Shown: piece by piece, positions 26,492 through 34,787 of the stretch
Position numbering within the stretch: the first letter of the stretch is position 1
How the letters are laid out: each line of letters starts with the position of its first letter
Origin: a bacterium
GTDB lineage: Bacteria > Verrucomicrobiota > Verrucomicrobiia > Limisphaerales > J093
Assembly (NCBI GenBank): GCA_021780105.1
Contig: JAJXZJ010000032.1
Coordinates: forward strand, 1 to 64,000
Length of the DNA stretch: 64,000 nt
Direction: 5' to 3'
Notes under the pieces: model-generated
Told to the model about the DNA's origin: nothing
The model's database searches: none
What the model saw: the letters and a program-made list of their open reading frames with translations, nothing else
Position numbers and translations under genes: made by a program

Positions 26492-27472
26492 ATGGATGGC
26501 TCCTCAGTCTCTGTGTCCACCGCCGGGCGAAGCGGTTGGGATCAGTTTCGCGAGGAATTCGGCGGCGTCTGGCGCCAGTTGCCCAACAAGGGGGTGTTTC
26601 TGGGTCTGCTGGCGGCGTGGCTCCTGCTTTTTCAGTTCGTGGGAAACTCGACGTTTGGCTACCTCGACACACCGTCGCTGCTGACCTGGCTGTATCGGAC
26701 CTACACGGCACCCAACTCCCAGGATTCTCATGGTTTGCTGGTGCCATTTGTGGTTTTGGCGTTGTTTTGGTGGAAGCGCAAACAGTTGCTGGCCAAGGTG
26801 GGAGACCTCTGGATGGCGGGCCTGGCGCTGCTGGCTGGCGCCACGGTGTTGCATATCGTGGGCTATTTGATTCAGCAACCGCGGGTCTCGGCGGTGGCGC
26901 TGCTGGTCGGGATTTTTGCGCTGATGGCGACGGCCTGGGGTTGGCGGCTGGCCACGGCCAGTCTCTTTCCCTTCGCGCTCCTGGCGTTTTGCATTCCGAT
27001 CGGCACCATATCCGACCCGATTACCGTGCCGCTGCGGCGCATCTCAACGGACATAGCGGTGGCCGTGGTGCGTCACGGGCTGAGTATTCAGGTGCTGCAA
27101 AACGGCACGCAAATCCTCGATCCGAAAGGGAACTATAGTTATGAGGTTGTGGCCGCGTGCAGTGGCATCCGGAGCCTGGTGACGCTGCTGGCGCTTACGA
27201 CGATTTATGGATTCACCACGTTTCGGACCGGCTGGAAGCGGGCGTTGATGGTCGTTTTGGCCATGCCGCTGGCGGTGGCGGGCAACGTGGTGCGGCTGGT
27301 GGGAATCATCCTGGCGGCGGAGGCTTTTGGCCAGCGCGCCGGCGAGGTGGTGCATGAATGGTTTGGGTTTCTGACGTTTGCCATGGCCTTGCTGCTGTTG
27401 TTTGCCTTGGGACATTGGTTGCGGGATTCAGAAGAGGTGCCGCCAGCGGAAGTGAAACGGGAGGCCGCATGA
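26492..27472 (+). CDS. xrt: exosortase (PEP-CTERM sorting transpeptidase)
   Basis: 326 residues from the ATG at 26492; the frame is open from a TTG at 26453 and the true start is uncertain. About eight membrane helices. The active-site triad is Cys223 in AACSGIRS, Arg268 in GNVVRLVG and His288 in VHEWFG, as in the exosortase/archaeosortase family. It cleaves PEP-CTERM tails at the membrane and probably attaches the proteins to a glycan or lipid. Targets in this window are the proteins at 10553, 21839 and 22860. The next gene, epsI-like, overlaps by ATGA. Confidence 0.93.
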   Translation: MDGSSVSVSTAGRSGWDQFREEFGGVWRQLPNKGVFLGLLAAWLLLFQFVGNSTFGYLDTPSLLTWLYRTYTAPNSQDSHGLLVPFVVLALFWWKRKQLLAKVGDLWMAGLALLAGATVLHIVGYLIQQPRVSAVALLVGIFALMATAWGWRLATASLFPFALLAFCIPIGTISDPITVPLRRISTDIAVAVVRHGLSIQVLQNGTQILDPKGNYSYEVVAACSGIRSLVTLLALTTIYGFTTFRTGWKRALMVVLAMPLAVAGNVVRLVGIILAAEAFGQRAGEVVHEWFGFLTFAMALLLLFALGHWLRDSEEVPPAEVKREAA

Positions 27473-28230
27473 GCCGACGGCAGTGGATAATCGCTCTGGC
27501 GGGGGTGTTGATCATCGCCAGCGGCGCGGCAACGTTGCTGCGGTTGAAGGCGATCCAGCGGCTGGGCGAGCCGGGCGTGAAGCTGGTGAAGGCCGGCGCC
27601 GAGGGCCGTTTGGAGGTGCCTTTGCCGGAACGTGTCCGGCAATATGCTTCGACCAACATCCCGATCACGGAGGTGGAACGGACCACGCTCCCGGCCGACA
27701 CGACCTTTGACCGCCGGCTTTACACCGCGCCCAGCGGGGTGGAGGTGATGCTGATGGTCGTCTTGATGGGCTCGGATCGCACGAGCATTCACAAGCCGGA
27801 GTTCTGCCTCACGTCTCAAGGGTGGCAGATCATCCGCCAGGAAACCACCAGCATCCGGATGGACCAGCCGCATGGTTACAATCTGCCGGTGCGGAAGTTT
27901 GTCACCAGCCGGGCATGGCGCGATGAGGCGGGAGAAATACACCGGCTGAACGGCGTTTACACCTTCTGGTTCGTGTCCGCCCACCGCGTCACAGCGAGCC
28001 ACCTGGCGCGAATCGGCTATCTGACGCTGGATTTGTTGCGCACCGGAGTGCTGCCGCGCTGGGCTTACATCAGTTGTTTCACGGTGTGTCCTCCGGGGGA
28101 GGAGGACGCCGCTTTCGAACGGGAAAAGCAATTCATCCAGGCCGCCGTGCCTGAATTTCAAACCGTCGCGCCGCCGGCGCCCCGGGCCTCGTCGGCCATG
28201 TCGCAGAGCGACCGGGAGGCGCGGCGGTGA
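27469..28230 (+). CDS. EpsI-type exosortase-associated protein
   Basis: 253 residues from the ATG at 27469, overlapping the exosortase stop by 4 bp. One N-terminal membrane segment (RRQWIIALAGVLIIASGAAT) is followed by a periplasmic EpsI/DUF3485-type domain with VMLMVVLMGSDRTSIHKPEF and the CLTSQGWQI block near residue 110. In other bacteria EpsI is fused or adjacent to exosortase and needed for exopolysaccharide-linked sorting. The tight coupling supports one functional unit. Confidence 0.85.
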   Translation: MSRRQWIIALAGVLIIASGAATLLRLKAIQRLGEPGVKLVKAGAEGRLEVPLPERVRQYASTNIPITEVERTTLPADTTFDRRLYTAPSGVEVMLMVVLMGSDRTSIHKPEFCLTSQGWQIIRQETTSIRMDQPHGYNLPVRKFVTSRAWRDEAGEIHRLNGVYTFWFVSAHRVTASHLARIGYLTLDLLRTGVLPRWAYISCFTVCPPGEEDAAFEREKQFIQAAVPEFQTVAPPAPRASSAMSQSDREARR

Positions 28231-28307
28231 ATCTCCGGCGTTGCGAGTTGACGGACGATTTGTTTGAATTCCCTCCAGATTAGGTTGGAATTACTGCCAG
28301 TCACAAG

Positions 28308-29705
28308 ATGTTGCGACGCCAAAAAGAGATTCGCACGCGAGTTCAGATGGTCCTGGACGCCCTGCTCTACGGGGTGGGGTTGTATCTCGCCCACGGAATA
28401 CGCCGCCATTGGCATTTGCCCTTCTTGAGCGGTCAGCATGAAATCCAGCCGTTTGAACTCTATGCCTGGTTGCTGGTCATTGTCATTCCAAGTGCGCCGT
28501 TGTTGTTGCACCTGAGCGGTTTTTACGAACGTCCCCTGTTGCCATCGTTGCGCGAGACTTCGTGGCGTTTGTTCCGCGCCTGCGTGTGGGCGGTGGTGGG
28601 GGTGATTCTGGTTTTGTGGTTGTTCCGCGTAAGCTCCGTGATTGCCCGGTCGGTGATCATTTACTTCGGTCTCATGAGCTACGTGCTGATCCTCCTCAAG
28701 GAGGAGTTGTTGCTGCGTTGGCGGCAGAGCAGTCTGGGGCGGCTGCAAAGTCAGAAGCGGTTGCTGTTGGTGGGCACGCGCGAGGACACGGCACGGTTGC
28801 AGGAGGAGTTGCAGAACGCCCAGGGCGACGACCTCAAGGTGGTGGCGCAGGTGGCGCTCGACAAGGAGCCGATCGAGCGGCTGATTCAACTCATGCATGA
28901 GCACTCCGCCAACGGCGTGATCCTCATTCCTCAGCACATCTACTTTGGCCAGATCGAACAGGCGATCGAGGTCTGCGAGCGGGAGGGTGTGGACGTCTGG
29001 TTGATCGCCGATTTCTTCAAGACGCAGCTTTCACGCACGCGGGTGGACGAGTTTTACGGCCGGCCAATGCTGGTGTTCAGCACCGGCCCCGAGAAGTCGT
29101 GGTCCGCGTTGCTGAAGCAGGTATTCGACTTCGTCGGGGCCTCCATTTTGCTGTTTCTCCTTGCCGTTCCCATGGTGTTGATTGCGGTGGCGATCCGGCT
29201 GTCGTCACCCGGGCCGGTGTTTTTCCGCCAGCAGCGCAGTGGTTTGAACGGGCAGCCGTTCACGATGCTCAAGTTTCGCTCCATGATCACCAACGCCGAG
29301 CAGCTCAGGCACGAGTTGGAAGCGTTGAACGAAATGTCCGGGCCGGTCTTCAAGGTCACGAATGATCCCCGCATCACCGGATTCGGCCGGTTCATGCGCA
29401 AATACAGCATTGACGAGCTGCCCCAGCTCATCAACGTCTGGCGCGGTGAAATGAGCCTCGTCGGGCCGCGTCCGCTGCCGGTGGACGAGGTCAGGCGTTT
29501 CGATGATCCGGCCCACCGGCGGCGGTTGAGCGTCCGTCCCGGGCTGACGTGTCTCTGGCAGATCAGCGGCCGGAACAACGTCAGGGATTTTCAGGAATGG
29601 GTCCGGCTGGACTTGGAATATATTGATCATTGGTCGCTTTGGCTGGACTTCAAGATTCTTCTGCGCACAATTCCTGCTGTCTTTACCGGCGCGGGTGCGA
29701 AGTGA
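28308..29705 (+). CDS. exopolysaccharide biosynthesis polyprenyl glycosylphosphotransferase
   Basis: 465 residues. Four N-terminal membrane segments, a nucleotide-binding-like middle region (about 130-230), another membrane helix (about 280-300), then the bacterial sugar transferase domain: [40 protein letters not shown] and [14 protein letters not shown]. It transfers a sugar-1-phosphate to undecaprenyl phosphate, the first step of EPS assembly. It lies in the exosortase operon, consistent with an EPS that works with PEP-CTERM proteins. Confidence 0.92.
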   Translation: MLRRQKEIRTRVQMVLDALLYGVGLYLAHGIRRHWHLPFLSGQHEIQPFELYAWLLVIVIPSAPLLLHLSGFYERPLLPSLRETSWRLFRACVWAVVGVILVLWLFRVSSVIARSVIIYFGLMSYVLILLKEELLLRWRQSSLGRLQSQKRLLLVGTREDTARLQEELQNAQGDDLKVVAQVALDKEPIERLIQLMHEHSANGVILIPQHIYFGQIEQAIEVCEREGVDVWLIADFFKTQLSRTRVDEFYGRPMLVFSTGPEKSWSALLKQVFDFVGASILLFLLAVPMVLIAVAIRLSSPGPVFFRQQRSGLNGQPFTMLKFRSMITNAEQLRHELEALNEMSGPVFKVTNDPRITGFGRFMRKYSIDELPQLINVWRGEMSLVGPRPLPVDEVRRFDDPAHRRRLSVRPGLTCLWQISGRNNVRDFQEWVRLDLEYIDHWSLWLDFKILLRTIPAVFTGAGAK

Positions 29706-29767
29706 GTCGAATCGAAACTTCGGCATCCGGCGGAAAGCATTATGCTGACAAACCCGACGCTCATGTC

Positions 29768-30796
29768 ATGAACCGGAAACGGACACGCGGCCCATCGCCA
29801 GCGAAACCGCCGGTTTCCGTCGTGACCGGTGGCGCTGGCTTTCTCGGCTCGCATCTGGTGGATCTCCTCCTGGCGCGCGGCCATCACGTCGTTGCCTTGG
29901 ACAATCTGGTGACCGGCTCGGTGGACAACATTGCCCACCACGCCGGCGATCCGAACTTTCGGTTCGTAAAGCAGGATGTTACCGAGTTCCTTTTCCTGGC
30001 CGGACCGGTGGATTTCGTCTGGCACTTCGCCTCGCCGGCCAGTCCGATAGATTACCTGGAACTGCCCATCCAGACGCTCAAAGTAGGCTCGTTGGGCACG
30101 CACAAGGCACTGGGCCTGGCCAAGCACAAGGGCGCGCGGTTTTTGTTGGCATCCACCTCGGAGGTTTACGGCGACCCGCTGGTGCATCCCCAACGGGAGG
30201 ATTACTGGGGCAACGTGAACCCGATCGGGCCGCGGGGCTGTTACGACGAGGCGAAACGCTTTGCCGAAGCGATGACGATGGCCTATCACAACGAGCACGG
30301 CCTGGAAACCCGCATCATCCGGATTTTCAACACCTACGGGCCCCGCATGCGGCTTAACGACGGCCGTGTCGTGCCGTCTTTCATCGGGTCCGCGCTTCGT
30401 CACCAGCCGGTGACGGTCTATGGCGATGGCAGCCAGACCCGCAGTTTTTGCTATTGCTCGGACCTGGTGGAAGGCGCGTATCGGTTGATGATGAGCGACG
30501 AGCATTTGCCGGTCAACATCGGCAACCCCACCGAGCTGACGGTGCTGGAATTTGCCCGGTCCGTCATCCGGGCCACCGGCTCGCGGAGCCGGATTGTCTT
30601 TCGTCCGCTGCCGCAGGACGATCCCAAACAACGCCGGCCGGATACCAGCCGGGCGGAACGACTTCTGGGATGGCGGCCGCAGGTGCCGCTGGAGCAGGGG
30701 TTGGAACGGACCATCGCCTGGTTTCGGCCCGCGGCACCGGCTTCCGGTCGGGCGACGAACAAGCGGAAGGCCGCAGCCGGCATGAGCAAGACTTAG
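29768..30796 (+). CDS. NAD-dependent UDP-glucuronate decarboxylase-like (extended SDR) enzyme
   Basis: 342 residues from the ATG at 29768. A GTG at 29702 overlapping the previous stop by 4 bp is the alternative and adds 22 residues. Rossmann GGAGFLGSH (about 18-26), catalytic serine region [14 protein letters not shown] with the active Tyr and Lys, and [18 protein letters not shown], all typical of UDP-xylose synthases. It would make UDP-xylose or a related sugar for the EPS begun by the previous gene. The C-terminus is basic. No terminator is visible. Confidence 0.88.
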   Translation: MNRKRTRGPSPAKPPVSVVTGGAGFLGSHLVDLLLARGHHVVALDNLVTGSVDNIAHHAGDPNFRFVKQDVTEFLFLAGPVDFVWHFASPASPIDYLELPIQTLKVGSLGTHKALGLAKHKGARFLLASTSEVYGDPLVHPQREDYWGNVNPIGPRGCYDEAKRFAEAMTMAYHNEHGLETRIIRIFNTYGPRMRLNDGRVVPSFIGSALRHQPVTVYGDGSQTRSFCYCSDLVEGAYRLMMSDEHLPVNIGNPTELTVLEFARSVIRATGSRSRIVFRPLPQDDPKQRRPDTSRAERLLGWRPQVPLEQGLERTIAWFRPAAPASGRATNKRKAAAGMSKT

Positions 30797-30870
30797 ACAA
30801 CCGACATTGACGACTTGTGCATTTGAGGAACACAACGCAGGACGAAAATCGCGGAGAAACATTTTTCTGT

Positions 30871-30899
30871 TTGACCGCTCGATTTATTTCCAGTAACCA
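30871..30899 (+). promoter_or_regulatory. possible sigma-70-type promoter of the pilus/secretin operon
   Basis: TTGACC (30871-30876), a 17-bp spacer and TAACCA (30894-30899) lie 80 bp before the PilM-like start in a 182-bp AT-richer gap. The -35 is good and the -10 is weak. Confidence 0.25.
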
Positions 30900-30978
30900 C
30901 CATCGAACTTTCTCGATTTTGGCCCGGTTCTGGCTATATCGAAAGGCGTGAACTTTGCTGTAAACTCGAGAAGAACGC

Positions 30979-32862
30979 ATGTTGGGTTCAAAGTCATTTT
31001 TGTGCATTGATTTCGGCGCGGGCAGCTTGAAGCTGGCCGAGTTCGACATCAACGAGGGCGGAACGCTGCGGCTCTTGAATTACGGCACCAAGGCCTTGGG
31101 ATTGGCCGGCGCCCAGGATTCTGCCCGTGAAGGCGTCGTGTTGCGTGGTTTGCAGGAATTGATGGGGAGCAAGGCCTTCTCCGCCAAGACCTGCAATGTC
31201 TGCGCGCCCGGCTACCACGTCTTCTCGAAATTCATCAAGCTTCCTCCCGTTGACTCCTCCAAGATCACGCAGATCATCCAATACGAAGCGCAACAAAACG
31301 TTCCGTTTCCTTTGGAAGAGGTGGTGTGGGACTACCAGATTCTCGGCACGCTGCCATCGGGCGAACTGGAAGTGCTCCTGGTGGCAATCAAATCGGACAT
31401 CGTCGAGGGATTGTTCCGGGCGGCGGAGAGCGTCGGCCTGCGGTTGGACCTGGTGGACGCCTCGCCGGCCGCATTGTGCAACGCCTTCCGCTACAACTAC
31501 GGCGATCTGGACGGATGCTCCATGCTGCTGGACATCGGCGCCAAGACCAGCAACGTCCTGTTCTTCGAGAAGGACAAGGTGTTTTCGCGCAGCATCAACA
31601 TCGGCGCCAACTCGATCACGCAGGACTTCGCCGCAGAGGCGAAAATGCCGTTTGTCGAGGCGGAGAAATTCAAGCTGAGCGACGGCTTTGTCAGCTTGGG
31701 CGGCGCCTACGAGGAGCCGGACAACCCGAAACAGGCGGCCATTTCCAAGATTGCGCGCCAGGTGCTCACGCGGCTGCACATCCAGGTCAACCAGACCATC
31801 CAGTTCTTCCGCAGCCAGCAGGGCGGCTCCGCGCCACAACGGTTGTTCCTGGCCGGCGGGGCTTCGATCATGCCCTACACCGCGCAGTTTTTTGCGGAAA
31901 AACTGAACGTGCCGGTGGAATACTTCAATCCGTTCCGCAACATCCAGATTGATCCCGCCGTCAACTTGGAGGAGCTGGCGAAGGTGGCGCACGCTTTCGG
32001 CGAGGTGGTCGGCGTGGGACTGCGGTCGCCGGCACAATGCCCGGTGGAGTTGAACTTGATGCCGAAGAGCATCCTCAATCGCCAGCAGTTCAACCAGAAA
32101 AAGCCTTACTTCGTTGCCACGCTCGTCAGTCTCATCATCGTGGTGTTTGCGATCGGCTGGTTTTTCGACAAGCTCCGCGCGGAAAAACAGTCGACGATTG
32201 ACGAGCGCCAGCCCAAATTGGACGAGTTGAAACGCAAGGCGGACGATCTCACCGCCGCGCTCCACCGACGCGATGACACCCGCAAGACGGTGGATCAATA
32301 CACGGATTGGATCGGTGCCCGTTTCCAATGGATCGATCTCATCGGCGAGCTGCGCCGGGTGCTCGAACGCACCGAGGCGAACACCAGCCGGACCGGCATC
32401 CGCAGCGGCCTGTGGATTGAGCGGATGGCGGCGCAGAGCAACGAAGGTTCGGAGGAAGCCAAGGAGGAAGAGGCCGAGGCGCCGCGCCCCATGATGGACA
32501 TCCGCATGATGATCCGTTACGGACTTATCAAGCTGCCGCCCGGGGCTCAGGTTGGCGCGCCGGGGGCGGCGGACGCGACGGCGGCGGCCGATACCGCCGC
32601 GGCCAAGCCCGCGACCAGTCCAGCTTCCACCAACACCATCCAAGTCATCAACCTGACCTGCCGCGGGGTGAGTTGGAACAAGCTTGATCCTTCGGCGGAT
32701 GACCGGCTGGCCATCGAACTCAAGAACCAACTGGACGCCAGCCCTTATTTTGAACACGGCACCAACGGCACGGAGCTGGCGGGCCAGATGGAACAGGACG
32801 AGAGCACCGGAACGTTCAAGTTTGACGTCAAGCTGAAGCTCGCGAAGCCCATCAAGCTCTAG
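30979..32862 (+). CDS. PilM-like pilus assembly ATPase fused to a PilN-like C-terminal part
   Basis: 627 residues. The first 350 are an actin-like PilM domain: IDFGAGSLKLAEF, LPPVDSSKITQIIQYEAQQN, MLLDIGAKTSNVLFF and LFLAGGASIMPY. A membrane helix (about 376-396, FVATLVSLIIVVFAIGWFF) is followed by a coiled coil and a periplasmic domain as in PilN, so one chain covers two usual pilus proteins. An Ala-rich linker (about 530-555) splits the C-terminal part. It is similar in layout to Akkermansia Amuc_1101. It should sit on the inner membrane and link the pilus ATPase to the periplasmic ring. The next gene starts 4 bp on. Confidence 0.85.
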   Translation: MLGSKSFLCIDFGAGSLKLAEFDINEGGTLRLLNYGTKALGLAGAQDSAREGVVLRGLQELMGSKAFSAKTCNVCAPGYHVFSKFIKLPPVDSSKITQIIQYEAQQNVPFPLEEVVWDYQILGTLPSGELEVLLVAIKSDIVEGLFRAAESVGLRLDLVDASPAALCNAFRYNYGDLDGCSMLLDIGAKTSNVLFFEKDKVFSRSINIGANSITQDFAAEAKMPFVEAEKFKLSDGFVSLGGAYEEPDNPKQAAISKIARQVLTRLHIQVNQTIQFFRSQQGGSAPQRLFLAGGASIMPYTAQFFAEKLNVPVEYFNPFRNIQIDPAVNLEELAKVAHAFGEVVGVGLRSPAQCPVELNLMPKSILNRQQFNQKKPYFVATLVSLIIVVFAIGWFFDKLRAEKQSTIDERQPKLDELKRKADDLTAALHRRDDTRKTVDQYTDWIGARFQWIDLIGELRRVLERTEANTSRTGIRSGLWIERMAAQSNEGSEEAKEEEAEAPRPMMDIRMMIRYGLIKLPPGAQVGAPGAADATAAADTAAAKPATSPASTNTIQVINLTCRGVSWNKLDPSADDRLAIELKNQLDASPYFEHGTNGTELAGQMEQDESTGTFKFDVKLKLAKPIKL

Positions 32863-32866
32863 TGAT

Positions 32867-33967
32867 ATGGCCTGGCTTAAAAAGAATCTCTATCTGGTGA
32901 TCGTTGGCGCGGTCGCGCTGGGCTTGCTCGGTCTCGGCGGCTATTTCCTCTACGCCCAGATTGATCAGGAACACCAGATCACCGACGCGTTGAAAGCCCA
33001 AACCGAGCAAATGGAGACGCTGGACAAGAAGGAACCCCAGCCGGGCAACGCCAAGGTCAATAACATCGAGGCCGCCAAGGACCAGGAAAAGGATCTGGAA
33101 GCCTTTCTGGTCAAGGCGCGCAAAGCCTTTGTGCCGGTGCCTCGTCCCACGAACATTGACAGCGGGCAGTTCAAGATTCTTCTCGAGAACACGGTGGACG
33201 AGTTGCACCACTCCGCCGCCAGTGCCGGCGTGAAATTGCCGCAAGACTATGCGTTTACCTTCGCGGCTGAAAAACCGCTGATGTCGGTGGAGGCCAAAAC
33301 CGTGCAGCCGCTCACGGACGCGCTGCTGACGATCCGGGCGATTTCCAAAGTTATTTTCAACGCCCGCGTGCTGGCGCTCGACAGCATCCGGCGTGTGTCC
33401 ATCACGGCGCAGGACACCCCCAGCCCCACACCGGGCCAGTCGGACTATTGGAGCAAGAAGCCGGAAACCAACGAATTGGCCATCGTCACGCCCTACGAGT
33501 TTACCTTTCATTGCTTCACCGCGGAATTGGCTGCCGTGCTGCAGGAATTGGCCACCAACCGGTATTGTTTTGTCGTCAAGAATGTCACGGTGGATACCGC
33601 GCCCTCCAGTGTGCTGGACACTAATGTGACCGCCAATGGCGAGGCACCCGGCGCCACTCCGGCCATGGACTCGCGATATTTGATGATGATGCGCTATGGC
33701 CGGCGGTATTTCCCAAACATGCCAGCCACGCCGCCGCCCGAAGCAATGTCTCCCAGCGGTCGTCCGCCGATCAAGCGGGGGGGCATGACGGTGGTGCTCG
33801 ACGAAAAGCCATTCCGTGTCGTTCTCCGGGTTGACGCCGTGCGATTGCTTGACAAGGACGGTGGCAGGGCGGGGGCGTCCGCGAAACCGGCTCGCGCGGC
33901 CCGAGGAGGGCCAGCGCCCGGTGATCCCGCCAATCAACAACCCACCGCAGGCGATTCCAGCAGGTAG
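32867..33967 (+). CDS. Amuc_1100-family pilus-operon membrane protein (PilO-like)
   Basis: 366 residues. One N-terminal membrane helix (YLVIVGAVALGLLGLGGYFL) follows MAWLKKN, then a charged coiled coil (about 35-90) and a periplasmic alpha/beta domain containing DSIRRVSIT, TPYEFTFHCFTAELAAVLQE and FRVVLRVDAVRLL. The pattern (helix, coiled coil, two ferredoxin-like halves, Pro/Ala tail) and the place between PilM-like and Amuc_1099-like genes match Amuc_1100 of Akkermansia. Family membership is by layout and local similarity only. It is probably an alignment-complex protein of the pilus machine. The next gene starts 3 bp on. Confidence 0.72.
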   Translation: MAWLKKNLYLVIVGAVALGLLGLGGYFLYAQIDQEHQITDALKAQTEQMETLDKKEPQPGNAKVNNIEAAKDQEKDLEAFLVKARKAFVPVPRPTNIDSGQFKILLENTVDELHHSAASAGVKLPQDYAFTFAAEKPLMSVEAKTVQPLTDALLTIRAISKVIFNARVLALDSIRRVSITAQDTPSPTPGQSDYWSKKPETNELAIVTPYEFTFHCFTAELAAVLQELATNRYCFVVKNVTVDTAPSSVLDTNVTANGEAPGATPAMDSRYLMMMRYGRRYFPNMPATPPPEAMSPSGRPPIKRGGMTVVLDEKPFRVVLRVDAVRLLDKDGGRAGASAKPARAARGGPAPGDPANQQPTAGDSSR

Positions 33968-33970
33968 CCC

Positions 33971-34780
33971 ATGGAGTTTCTAAAAAAGCATTACGAGAAG
34001 GTCCTGCTGAGTGTCGTGCTCGTGGGATTGGCGGTGGCCGCGGCCTTGTTGCCGATCAAGGTGGCGTCGGTGCGCAACACGCTGGAACAGGCCACGCGGC
34101 GTTATGAAACACGGAACATCAAGCCGCTGAAGCCGCTCGATCTCAGCACGAACGAAGCGGAACTGGCCCGCTTGGAGACCGGTGTGCCCATGCCCTTGGA
34201 GACGCATGGCCACCATATTTTTAATCCCATCGAATGGGTGCAGAAGCCGGGGCCGGACAGGATTTTGATCCCGCGGGAAGACACGGGCACGAAAGCCCTC
34301 ATCGTGACCAACATCGAGCCGCTGCATACGACGATCGAATTTGAAGGATTACGGGATGCGGGTCCCAATCCGCGTTATACTTTCCGGGTGAAACGGGAAG
34401 CCGCGACAAACAACATTTTCTGGCATCCGTATCAACGGATCGCCGGCGTGGGTGACAAGTCAGACGCCTTCACGCTGAAAGAAGTCAAGGGGCCGAAAGA
34501 AGACCCGACCGAGGTCGTTTTGGAACTGTCAGACTCGAAACAGACCGTTAGCGTGAGCAAGGACAAGCCTTACGATGAAGTGGCCGGTTATGCGGCTGAC
34601 CTCCGTTATGGGGTTGACAACAAGCTATTTCCCCATGTGCGTCAGGGGCAGAAAATTACCGTTGGTGGCGTGGCATACAATATCGTTGCCATCAGCCAGA
34701 GTGACGTTACACTTGAAGACAGCCAGACGAGAAAGCGAACAACGATTCATTGGGCCGCCGCGCCGCAACCAGCCAAGTAG
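33971..34780 (+). CDS. Amuc_1099-like inner-membrane protein of the pilus operon
   Basis: 269 residues. An N-terminal helix (VLLSVVLVGLAVAAALLPI) follows MEFLKKHYEK. The rest is soluble and beta-rich, ending in a small module (about 212-262, QGQKITVGGVAYNIVAISQ) that resembles a PilP/GspC homology-region fold. This position and form suit the link between the inner-membrane complex and the secretin. No sequence motif proves it. The secretin gene starts 7 bp after the stop. Confidence 0.65.
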   Translation: MEFLKKHYEKVLLSVVLVGLAVAAALLPIKVASVRNTLEQATRRYETRNIKPLKPLDLSTNEAELARLETGVPMPLETHGHHIFNPIEWVQKPGPDRILIPREDTGTKALIVTNIEPLHTTIEFEGLRDAGPNPRYTFRVKREAATNNIFWHPYQRIAGVGDKSDAFTLKEVKGPKEDPTEVVLELSDSKQTVSVSKDKPYDEVAGYAADLRYGVDNKLFPHVRQGQKITVGGVAYNIVAISQSDVTLEDSQTRKRTTIHWAAAPQPAK

Positions 34781-34787
34781 CGATTTT

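Noticed and set aside
34575..34787. Secretin start inside the preceding gene
   Set aside because: The ATG at 34788 is 7 bp after the previous stop and precedes the signal peptide.
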